From: Chloroflexota bacterium
GTDB taxonomy: Bacteria; Chloroflexota; Anaerolineae; B4-G1
Reading direction: 5' to 3'
DNA length: 7,467 bases
Assembly: GCA_003648125.1 (NCBI GenBank)
Contig: QMOE01000097.1
Span: forward strand, 1 to 7,467
Below, piece after piece: positions 1 to 4,659 of the stretch. The position numbers and the translations under genes were made by a program. Each line of letters starts with the position of its first letter. The stretch's first letter is position 1. The notes beneath the pieces are model-generated. The model searched no databases and had not been told where the DNA came from. It saw only the letters and a program-made list of their open reading frames with translations.

Positions 1-1062
1 TGCGAAAACGGAGATTCCTCGACTCCACTCCGCTGCGCTCCGTTTCGCTCGGAATGACGGATGTTCAGAGAGAGCTATGAGCACATAATTCACTACTATG
101 TCCGTTAGGTTGACGCCCATGGGAGTGTCCTCGTCCTGGCCCGGGTGAGACTCGAACGCGATCCATTTCCCGTCGGGCGACCAGGAGGGCGCGCCGTCCT
201 CGTGCGTGTCGTCGCGGGTGATGCGCAGCGGCGTGCCACCCTCCGCCGGGATGATAAAGATGTTGGGAACGGGCAGCCCGCCGTAATCGGAGGAGTAGAC
301 AATCCATTCCCCATCGGGCGACCAACTGGCGTCGGTGTCGCTGGAGGGGGCGGTCGTCACCTGTAGGAGGTCGCCGCCGTCGGGAGCGATGGTGTAAATA
401 TCCCAGTCCTCGCTGCCGGGCGTGTGGCGCTGGAAGAGTATCCGGTCGCCAGCGGGCGACCAGTTGGGTTGGCGGTCGTCCGTGCCGCCGCCAGGGCCGT
501 CGGTCAGTTCCATCAGTGCGCTGCCGTCGGCGCGCACTTTCCAGATGCTGCCCTGCTGCTGGTCGTCGGGAACATTGTTATCGGCCTCAAAGACGATCCA
601 CTGACCATCGGGCGACCAGGATGGTTCGATGTACCAGGGCGGGCCGCTGTGGGTCGTGACGCGGCTGAAATCGCTGCCGTCGGGCGCGATGCGCCACAGG
701 TCGTCCGCCTCGGCCCGGTCGGAGGCCAGGATGATGCGGCCGTTGACCCCGTTCCAGGCCGCGCCGGGCAGGTTGACGTTGTCCTGGTCCTCGACGGGGG
801 TGAGGCGGGTGATGACGGCGCTGTGGCGCAGGTCAAGCAGGAACAGGGAAGCGGGGCCATCGTTGTAGCCGTTCTCGAAGCGGGTAAAGAGCAGCCGCGT
901 CCCGGCGGGGGAAAAGGCCGGGTTCTGCGCGCTGGCGGGCGCAGTGGGAGCATAGACGAGTTCGGCTCCGTCGCTCCGCCCGCTGGACGGGAGCGTGGCC
1001 GCCCCGTTGCACGCCAGTGTGACAGAGATGATCAGGAATGCGAGCAGGAGCAAACGTCTCAC
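1..1062 (-). CDS. TolB-like WD40/PD40 beta-propeller lipoprotein (3' end beyond window, apparently truncated by a repeat)
   Basis: The frame is open for 354 codons to the window edge. The GTG start at 1062 follows a near-perfect ribosome binding site. The N-terminus, MRRLLLLAFLIISVTLAC, is a lipoprotein signal peptide with the lipobox cysteine at residue 18, so the mature protein should be anchored outside the cytoplasmic membrane. Six propeller-blade motifs follow: FSPAGTRLLF (50-59), a weaker WNGVNGRIIL (103-112), and WSPDGQWIVF, WSPAGDRILF, WSPDGEWIVY and WSPDGKWIAF, starting at residues 149, 201, 247 and 294. 'APDGS/GDL' linkers lie between blades, as in the TolB C-terminal domain. Such proteins usually bind partners or ligands; no enzyme signature is visible and the substrate is unknown. 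Family similarity ends near residue 314. Residues 315-334 match nothing I know, and from about residue 335 the frame is translated repeat DNA with no stop seen. It is the last gene of a minus-strand unit with the 1068-2126 lipoprotein gene, 5 bp upstream. Confidence 0.85.
   Translation of the reverse strand, partial: MRRLLLLAFLIISVTLACNGAATLPSSGRSDGAELVYAPTAPASAQNPAFSPAGTRLLFTRFENGYNDGPASLFLLDLRHSAVITRLTPVEDQDNVNLPGAAWNGVNGRIILASDRAEADDLWRIAPDGSDFSRVTTHSGPPWYIEPSWSPDGQWIVFEADNNVPDDQQQGSIWKVRADGSALMELTDGPGGGTDDRQPNWSPAGDRILFQRHTPGSEDWDIYTIAPDGGDLLQVTTAPSSDTDASWSPDGEWIVYSSDYGGLPVPNIFIIPAEGGTPLRITRDDTHEDGAPSWSPDGKWIAFESHPGQDEDTPMGVNLTDIVVNYVLIALSEHPSFRAKRSAAEWSRGISVFA
11..60. repeat. Dispersed repeat of the 'GAGATTCCTCGACTC...GGAATGAC' type
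   Basis: This stretch begins GAGATTCCTCGACTCC and ends CGCTCGGAATGACGG, with the alternating CCGCTGCGCTCCG core between. I recognise this as a short intergenic repeat that occurs in many copies in Chloroflexota and other bacterial genomes, where it is often mistranslated as 'SFRAKRS...EWSRGIS'. Here it lies inside the open frame of the minus-strand propeller gene, so either it has replaced the gene's 3' end or it lies just after a lost stop codon. The left limit may extend beyond the window. The identification rests on memory of the motif, not on a search. Confidence 0.65.
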
Positions 1063-1064
1063 TG

Positions 1065-1074
1065 GGATCACCTC
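1065..1074 (-). promoter_or_regulatory. Ribosome binding site overlapping the upstream stop codon
   Basis: On the minus strand the sequence GAGGTGATCC is complementary over ten bases to the usual 3' end of bacterial 16S rRNA, and it precedes the GTG start at 1062 by a short spacer. The TGA inside it (1068-1070) is the stop codon of the upstream lipoprotein gene. This fixes the start of the propeller gene and predicts translational coupling between the two genes. Confidence 0.8.
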
Positions 1075-2126
1075 GCCTGGCCCGAATCAGGGGATACCAT
1101 CAGCGCCGATTCGTCCACCGCCTCGAAAGCGGAGCCGAGGACGTCATGCAGTTCGTGGAGCGCGTCGTTATCCCAACGCTCGTCGGGCGCGCCGGAGATG
1201 AACCAGGGTGCGCCGTTATCGGCCAGTATCATACCGTATTTTTGTAGTGCGCGCAAGACGACCCGCGTCTGAACGGAAAAGTCGGAAATATCAAAACCGG
1301 CCTTGAGGCGGAAACGCTGGCCCATGGGCGGGTACTGGCTGCCGGTGAGGCTGGAAGCATAATGGCGCGCGGGCCAAATATATGCCTGGCGGGTATCTGG
1401 CGCGGTGAAGCGGATGGCGTGGCGGATTTCGCCAGAGGCCACCTCGTCGTAACGGATCAGCCCCGGCAGGATGGGCAGCCCAGCGGCGTCGGCCGAGGTC
1501 CAGGTATCGGGGCGCAGATTGTGGGAGTGCAGGTCAAAGATAGCTCCTGAACCGGCCTCCCAGCTTCCGTCCTGCTGCGGCCATGCGTCGTAAAGCTCAT
1601 AGAGAATGCAGTTATCCCGCTCCAGCACCAGGACGTGCCGGTCGCCGTCGCTGCCGGAGCCACCCTCGATGGGCGCGTCGGGCGGGATGGGGTAGGGGCC
1701 GGGGTCGCTCTCGTCGGCGTAGGTGAAGACGACGGGCACTTGCGCCTGGCTGGAATCCACGTCCACGTAGGGGATGCCGATGGGGCCGCCCTCCCAGGTG
1801 CCAGAGCCAAAGTCGGCGTGGACGTGTTCGTCAGCGCCGATGGTGGCGACGTAGGCGGCCGAGTTCGCGTCCAGGGGGAGCGTATCCACTGCCGTGTTCC
1901 AGACGTTATCGGCGGGGAAGATGGAGCAACCGGCCACCTGGGGCGCGGGGCCGGCGCGGGTGACCAGCGGCAGGTAGAGTGTGGGGGTCAAGGCCACGGT
2001 GAGCGACGGCGGCGCGGCTACCGGCCCCTCGTCCGTCGGGGAGGCGGAGGATGTGACGGCGCAGGCCAACAGGCCGATCAGAACTGCTGGCAGGATCAGA
2101 GCCAGTCCAGCGTTTTTGGTCTTTAT
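1068..2126 (-). CDS. Conserved secreted lipoprotein of unknown function, apparently using an ATA start codon
   Basis: I propose a 352-aa product starting at ATA (2124-2126). The frame opens after TAG far upstream and offers no ATG, GTG or TTG before the TTG at 2069, which would cut off the signal peptide. From ATA the N-terminus reads (M)KTKNAGLALILPAVLIGLLAC: a basic start, a hydrophobic core and a clean lipobox LLAC with Cys22. AGGAGG stands 6 nt before ATA, the same spacing as in the 2474-3751 gene. After a Pro/Thr-rich linker comes LYLPLV (50-55), a motif otherwise typical of C-terminal tails in these bacteria. A long conserved domain follows, marked by CSIFPADNVWNT, HNLRPDTWTSADAAGLP, IRYDEVASGEIRHAIRF, YIWPARHYASS, YGMILADNGAPWFISGAPD and RWDND. 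I recognise this as a recurring domain of secreted actinobacterial, acidobacterial and Chloroflexota proteins with no function known to me. The many conserved Asp, His, Arg and Trp residues would suit an enzyme or binding protein, but that is only a guess. It is translationally coupled to the propeller gene downstream. Confidence 0.85.
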   Translation of the reverse strand: MKTKNAGLALILPAVLIGLLACAVTSSASPTDEGPVAAPPSLTVALTPTLYLPLVTRAGPAPQVAGCSIFPADNVWNTAVDTLPLDANSAAYVATIGADEHVHADFGSGTWEGGPIGIPYVDVDSSQAQVPVVFTYADESDPGPYPIPPDAPIEGGSGSDGDRHVLVLERDNCILYELYDAWPQQDGSWEAGSGAIFDLHSHNLRPDTWTSADAAGLPILPGLIRYDEVASGEIRHAIRFTAPDTRQAYIWPARHYASSLTGSQYPPMGQRFRLKAGFDISDFSVQTRVVLRALQKYGMILADNGAPWFISGAPDERWDNDALHELHDVLGSAFEAVDESALMVSPDSGQAR

Positions 2127-2132
2127 TTTTGG

Positions 2133-2138
2133 CCTCCT
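2133..2138 (-). promoter_or_regulatory. Shine-Dalgarno site supporting the ATA start
   Basis: The minus strand reads AGGAGG followed by six bases and then ATA AAG ACC. No ATG, GTG or TTG lies at usable spacing in this frame. An ATG at 2150-2148 on the same strand belongs to another frame and ends after six codons at a TAA. The site therefore argues for initiation at 2126, either on a true ATA codon or on an ATG changed by mutation or sequencing error. Confidence 0.7.
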
Positions 2139-2210
2139 GTCATATTCGACGAGCAGTGGGTATGGAAAGGGCGGCTATGGAAAGCTGCCCTACGCAGGCC
2201 GCTCCTGTAG

Positions 2211-2229
2211 GGCAGGTTTCTTACCTGCC
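2211..2229. repeat. Short hairpin repeat GGCAGGT-TTCTT-ACCTGCC
   Basis: A perfect 7-bp stem (2211-2217 with 2223-2229) encloses a TTCTT loop. The surrounding words, GTAGGGCAGGT and ACCTGCC, resemble a short intergenic hairpin repeat common in Chloroflexota genomes. It has no T-run on either strand, so it is not an intrinsic terminator. It lies in the gap between the gene remnant and the lipoprotein gene, where it could also stabilise an RNA end. Just to its left, TATGGAAAG occurs twice, 15 bp apart (2161 and 2176). Confidence 0.45.
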
Positions 2230-2445
2230 TCCCACTACCTCGCTTGTGTCAAAGCGACCCTAGTTGGTCGTAAAGAGGGCGCGCGTCAGGTCGGGGTTGG
2301 CGCTGGCGCGCGGCTCGGCTCAGTAATAGTACTCTACAGGCTGGCTTTCGTCCACCAACGAGTGGGTGTGCGCCAACCGCACCACGCGCCCGCCCGGCTC
2401 AAGTTCGACCAGAAAGACTTGATCGTCCATCGCTTTTGCTCCCCC
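2223..2445 (-). pseudogene. Decayed C-terminal fragment of a beta-propeller-type protein
   Basis: The minus-strand frame beginning near 2445 reads PGGAKAMDDQVFLVELEPGG, then RVVRLAHTHS and EYYY, stop, AEPRASANPDLTRALFTTN, stop, GRFDTSEVVGGR, stop. I recall a family in which the pattern is 'DQVFLVEL...RLAHHHS...YYWAEPRAS...D.T..LFTSNWG'. Both internal stops, TGA (2320-2322) and TAG (2260-2262), fall exactly where that family has Trp (TGG), and each is one G-to-A change away. The bulk of the parent gene is missing. The first piece could still be read as a 36-aa ORF from ATG 2430 to TGA 2320, preceded by a purine-rich GGGGGAG, but it is better explained as a remnant. It lies between two intact minus-strand genes. 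Confidence 0.7.
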
Positions 2446-2473
2446 CGGTCAATAGCCTTTCAGCACCGGCCAT

Positions 2474-3751
2474 TCAGTTCCTCAGGACGAGCGGCAGGTA
2501 GGTGCGGTAGTACAGGAGCCGCCCGTAGACGTCCATACCGCTGTCGCTCACTTGCCACACGACCAGCGGCACGGGCGAGCCGCTAGCCACGGCCGGGAGG
2601 TACTGCTCGCCAGGCCCCACGTAAACGTCGAAGAGAGATATCATATCGCCATCGCCGCTCACCCGTTGTCCGTATACGTCGCAGGACGGATCGCATTGGG
2701 ACCACACGACGGTGTAGCCGCCCGAACCCTCACTACTGGTCACGTCCGGTTCCCCTTCCACAAGACCCGATGTCTCGGCGAAATTCAAGAGGGAGTGGGG
2801 CAGGCCAGTAGTGTACACCAGGTATCCCCGCACGTCTCCCGCCCCGTCGTTCCAGTCGTCTTCAAAGACCACCAGATAGGGCGTGGTATAGTTGAGCCGG
2901 TAGGCAGCGACGGAGGGGCTATCTTGAGAATTCCCACTCGCATCAATGGGATGCTCTGCCAGCAGCCCTCCACCGCTGGTGTTGTACACCCGTCGGCCGT
3001 ATATATCGCGCGCGTTCTGATTTGTACCCTTGGACGGATCGTGGGTGTAGACTACCAGGTACTCGTTCATGTTCAAGTTGTAGGCTACGTCCGGTTCATA
3101 GTTGTAGGCGCTGGTAGTGCTTGTGATTTCAAAGCTATTTCCACTGACCGTGGCGCCGTCTACGCGCCGCGCGTAAATGGCACGGTGGGACGGTAGGGCG
3201 TCTGTATCTGCCCACACTACCAGGTAGTCCTGGTGGCTAGAGTGCCGGTTGTAAGCCACGGCGGGGTCATACTCTCCGATGTTCGCGCGGTCGCCAGAGA
3301 TTTCGAATGCGCTCCCTATGCCGCCGAATCCCGCGTAGCATACTCCCCCCACGCGCGCGCCATAGATGGCGCCTGCATCTTCCCAAACGATCAGGTATTC
3401 GTCGTGGTCGCTGCTATAGACCACGTCGGGCGCATTGCCATCGCTGGCTGGCACAACATAGGTTGCCAGTGTATCCCCTTGGGCGTTTAAACAGACGGCT
3501 CTTATACCCGCCTCGTTCTCATAGACGACGAGAAATTGGTTTCGTCCCTCGTCGTGGGCGACGATTGGGTTGAATTGGTCGGTACCTGCGGTCGCGTCAA
3601 TGGGGAACGAGTCGCCGGTAGAGGGGTCGGCAGCCAGCGCGCCCCTGGGCCGGGCCATGCTTTCGTGGGGGCTGGTCAGGAGCAGCAATAGCGTCATCAG
3701 CGCCAGGCTCAACCCCAACGCCAGTGCCAATCTGAATCGGTGCATCTTCAT
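2474..3751 (-). CDS. Exported seven-repeat (propeller-like) protein with C-terminal YLPLVLRN tail
   Basis: The start ATG at 3751 is chosen because AGGAGG lies 6 nt upstream and the next residues form a Sec signal peptide (MKMHRFRLALALGLSLALMT, with more Leu following, likely cleaved near ALA-AD at residue 40). The open frame extends to 3871, but that part is leader and repeat sequence. The 425-aa product has seven repeats of about 45-60 residues. Each has 'P.VAY...' and then a strand such as YLVVW (cores at 73, 119, 176, 231, 292, 346 and 395), followed in most by 'IYGRRV'. This regularity suggests a seven-bladed beta-propeller outside the cell; I know no catalytic motif for it. It ends YYRTYLPLVLRN, a tail seen at the ends of many exported Chloroflexota proteins and possibly a sorting or anchoring signal. 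It is the first gene of the minus-strand set, behind its own candidate promoter and a leader containing a 54-bp repeat. Confidence 0.88.
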   Translation of the reverse strand: MKMHRFRLALALGLSLALMTLLLLLTSPHESMARPRGALAADPSTGDSFPIDATAGTDQFNPIVAHDEGRNQFLVVYENEAGIRAVCLNAQGDTLATYVVPASDGNAPDVVYSSDHDEYLIVWEDAGAIYGARVGGVCYAGFGGIGSAFEISGDRANIGEYDPAVAYNRHSSHQDYLVVWADTDALPSHRAIYARRVDGATVSGNSFEITSTTSAYNYEPDVAYNLNMNEYLVVYTHDPSKGTNQNARDIYGRRVYNTSGGGLLAEHPIDASGNSQDSPSVAAYRLNYTTPYLVVFEDDWNDGAGDVRGYLVYTTGLPHSLLNFAETSGLVEGEPDVTSSEGSGGYTVVWSQCDPSCDVYGQRVSGDGDMISLFDVYVGPGEQYLPAVASGSPVPLVVWQVSDSGMDVYGRLLYYRTYLPLVLRN

Positions 3752-3757
3752 CGTCGT

Positions 3758-3763
3758 CCTCCT
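3758..3763 (-). promoter_or_regulatory. Shine-Dalgarno site that sets the 3751 start
   Basis: The minus strand reads AAAAAGGAGGACGACG directly before ATG AAG ATG. The 6-nt spacing is ideal and rules against the longer frame from 3871. The second ATG two codons later would be 12 nt from the site, which is less good. Confidence 0.85.
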
Positions 3764-3780
3764 TTTTATTTCTGTCGCCC

Positions 3781-3834
3781 CGCCCTCACTGTTTCTCGTA
3801 AAATGAAGAATGCAGTAGGGGTTTGGGGCGCTAA
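3781..3834. repeat. 54-bp dispersed repeat, copy 1 (in the leader of the seven-repeat protein gene)
   Basis: This copy matches 4479-4532 in the same orientation at 46 of 54 positions without gaps. It includes an identical 20-base core, CTGTTTCTCGTAAAATGAAG, and a conserved GTAGGGGTTT followed by GGGCGCTAA. The ends are weakly complementary (CGCCCC near 3775-3780 with GGGGCG near 3825-3830). On the minus strand it starts within a few bases of the predicted transcription start of the 2474-3751 gene, so it would form most of that mRNA leader. I do not recognise the family. Confidence 0.75.
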
Positions 3835-3842
3835 TCAGGCTC

Positions 3843-3871
3843 ATTATATGCCATTGAGTCAAAACAAGCAA
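3843..3871 (-). promoter_or_regulatory. Candidate housekeeping promoter for the seven-repeat protein gene
   Basis: On the minus strand TTGCTT (3866-3871) and a perfect TATAAT (3843-3848) are separated by 17 bp. Transcription should start near 3836, giving a leader of about 85 nt. A 7-bp inverted repeat, CAGGCTC (3836-3842) and GAGCCTG (3875-3881), brackets the promoter and could be an operator. The -35 box matches consensus at only its first three bases, so the call rests mainly on the -10 box, spacing and position. Confidence 0.5.
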
Positions 3872-3983
3872 TTAGAGCCTGGCAAATCAGGTTTACTATT
3901 GGCTGAGGTGTGTTACCTGGGGCTGCTCGCCTGGTTTCGATACGACCTAAAGGTCTACTCAACCAGCAATGTCATCAAGAAAT

Positions 3984-4147
3984 AATTATCCCAAAACCCT
4001 GAAATCATCGTCTGATACGAAAGAGTGCGTTAAAAATGCACTGGAAACGTTTCTAACCCATTTTAATGGGTTTCGCTGTATCAGCGAGGTGTTGAAACAC
4101 CCCACAGCATGGTAAACGATATGAATCACGTTGCTTTTGGGATAATT
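3984..4147. mobile_element. 164-bp MITE-like segment with perfect 13-bp terminal inverted repeats
   Basis: AATTATCCCAAAA (3984-3996) is repeated inverted as TTTTGGGATAATT (4135-4147). Inside are nested complementary pairs: CTGATAC (4012-4018) with GTATCAG (4078-4084), an 8-bp stem AACCCATT-TT-AATGGGTT (4055-4072), the palindrome GAAACGTTTC (4044-4053), and GGTGTT-GA-AACACC (4088-4101). Nothing inside is coding. Size and termini fit a miniature inverted-repeat element, but I see no clear target-site duplication. A structured RNA or a large cruciform is an alternative. Confidence 0.45.
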
Positions 4148-4177
4148 TGGAATTCTGGAACTCGCTAAAACTCGGAT

Positions 4178-4212
4178 CTTTACCTTCTCAACAAAAGTTG
4201 GGCAAGGTAAAG
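4178..4212. repeat. Hairpin with 9-bp perfect stem
   Basis: CTTTACCTT (4178-4186) pairs with AAGGTAAAG (4204-4212). The loop itself contains CAAC-AAAA-GTTG, giving a two-level hairpin. No T-run follows on either strand, so it is not a standard terminator. It may be part of a small RNA, a protein-binding site or a decayed element. Confidence 0.45.
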
Positions 4213-4285
4213 TTTCCGTACCTCGTAAGGACGACACAATATGGAAATCATAACCTGGACACTGACAAATTACAGTTTTCGGAGA

Positions 4286-4361
4286 CAGGACGCAGATTAA
4301 CGCCGACAAACGCTGAACCTTGCGCTCCCGTCCGCGAAATTCTGCGTTAATCTGCGTCCTG
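4286..4361. repeat. 76-bp inverted-repeat element (GGACGCAGATTAACGC type)
   Basis: CAGGACGCAGATTAACGC (4286-4303) is exactly complementary to GCGTTAATCTGCGTCCTG (4344-4361), an 18-bp stem around a 40-base centre. I recognise this motif as a dispersed intergenic hairpin found in many environmental bacterial genomes, often misannotated as a short protein containing 'LICVL' or 'NAEFRG'. Such translated strings do appear in the open frame across this region on the minus strand, which supports reading that frame as spurious. Confidence 0.75.
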
Positions 4362-4478
4362 AAAAAGAACAAACTAAATTTGCCAGACTCGAGTCACAAC
4401 TATGTTGCCTCACTTTTGTCTCGACGTTGGATGGTTGCCGCTGCTAAGAAACAGCTTTTTTGGAAAAACCCAAAACTC

Positions 4479-4532
4479 CGCCCATGCTGTTTCTCGTAAA
4501 ATGAAGGACACCGTAGGGGTTTTGGGCGCTAA
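4479..4532. repeat. 54-bp dispersed repeat, copy 2
   Basis: This is the partner of 3781-3834, in the same orientation and about 700 bp away. Its own ends can pair: CCCAAAAC (4469-4476) with GTTTTGGG (4519-4526). Unlike copy 1, no promoter-like sequence stands before it on the minus strand and no gene follows it on that strand. It may therefore be an independently moving element or a relic of another leader. Confidence 0.75.
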
Positions 4533-4569
4533 CCTGGATGTGAGTAACCACTATTGATGGACGTTCCGT

Positions 4570-4598
4570 TTGACGAGCCACGTAACAGAATATATAAT
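4570..4598 (+). promoter_or_regulatory. Near-consensus sigma-70 type promoter of the sigma/anti-sigma operon
   Basis: TTGACG (4570-4575) and TATAAT (4593-4598) are spaced by exactly 17 bp. The -35 box matches consensus in five of six bases and the -10 box in all six. Transcription should begin around 4605, leaving a leader of about 55 nt before the ATG at 4660. This would give the operon basal expression independent of its own sigma factor. Confidence 0.75.
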
Positions 4599-4630
4599 TA
4601 TCGCCGGAAGAACAAATCTCGTACGCAAAG

Positions 4631-4656
4631 TGTAACTTTTCACACATTGAATCGTT
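4631..4656 (+). promoter_or_regulatory. Candidate ECF-type promoter (TGTAAC-N16-CGTT), possible autoregulation
   Basis: TGTAAC (4631-4636) and CGTT (4653-4656) are 16 bp apart, the layout of ECF sigma promoters such as those of the Bacillus SigW/SigX/SigM group. The same motif with the same spacing occurs at 6427-6452, and the two 29-base stretches agree at 20 positions. A difficulty is that transcription would start at about 4662-4664, at or just past the annotated ATG, so a transcript from here would be leaderless or miss the start codon. Confidence 0.4.
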
Positions 4657-4659
4657 GTA

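Larger units (their letters stand above)
3752..4659. other. Gene-free, AT-richer, hairpin-rich intergenic island
   Basis: No open frame here has a ribosome binding site, family similarity or codon pattern like the neighbours. The open frames present are translations of repeats. The region carries two copies of a 54-bp repeat, a 164-bp inverted-repeat-bounded segment, two further strong hairpins and outward-facing promoters at its ends. The base composition is clearly more AT-rich than the flanking genes, especially from about 3840 to 4660. It separates two divergent transcription units and probably accumulates small non-coding elements. Confidence 0.7.

Noticed and set aside
424..1272. 282-codon open frame on the plus strand
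   Set aside because: It lies antisense to the propeller gene and the end of the lipoprotein gene, whose minus-strand frames have ribosome binding sites and clear family motifs. It lacks both.
2067..2069. TTG start for the conserved lipoprotein
   Set aside because: It would begin inside the lipobox (L-A-C), removing the signal peptide, and has no Shine-Dalgarno site.
1635..2210. 191-codon plus-strand open frame
   Set aside because: It is a GC-rich shadow opposite the conserved lipoprotein domain, with no ribosome binding site or recognisable sequence.
2552..3196. 214-codon plus-strand open frame
   Set aside because: It is antisense to the seven-repeat protein, whose repeats and signal peptide are unmistakable in the minus frame.
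3843..3862. TTGACT with TATAAT as the promoter pair for the seven-repeat protein gene
   Set aside because: The boxes are only 8 bp apart, too close; TTGCTT at 17 bp is the workable -35 box.
3752..3871. N-terminal extension of the seven-repeat protein to an ATG at 3871
   Set aside because: The extra 40 residues are translated repeat and promoter sequence, and the ribosome binding site and signal peptide both point to 3751.
3986..4372. 128-codon minus-strand open frame
   Set aside because: It is made of the 76-bp inverted repeat and the 164-bp element read through; its residues are the usual false translation of such repeats.
4440..4462. GCTG...CAGC followed by six T residues as a plus-strand terminator
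   Set aside because: The stem is only 4 bp with an 8-base loop, and no plus-strand gene precedes it.
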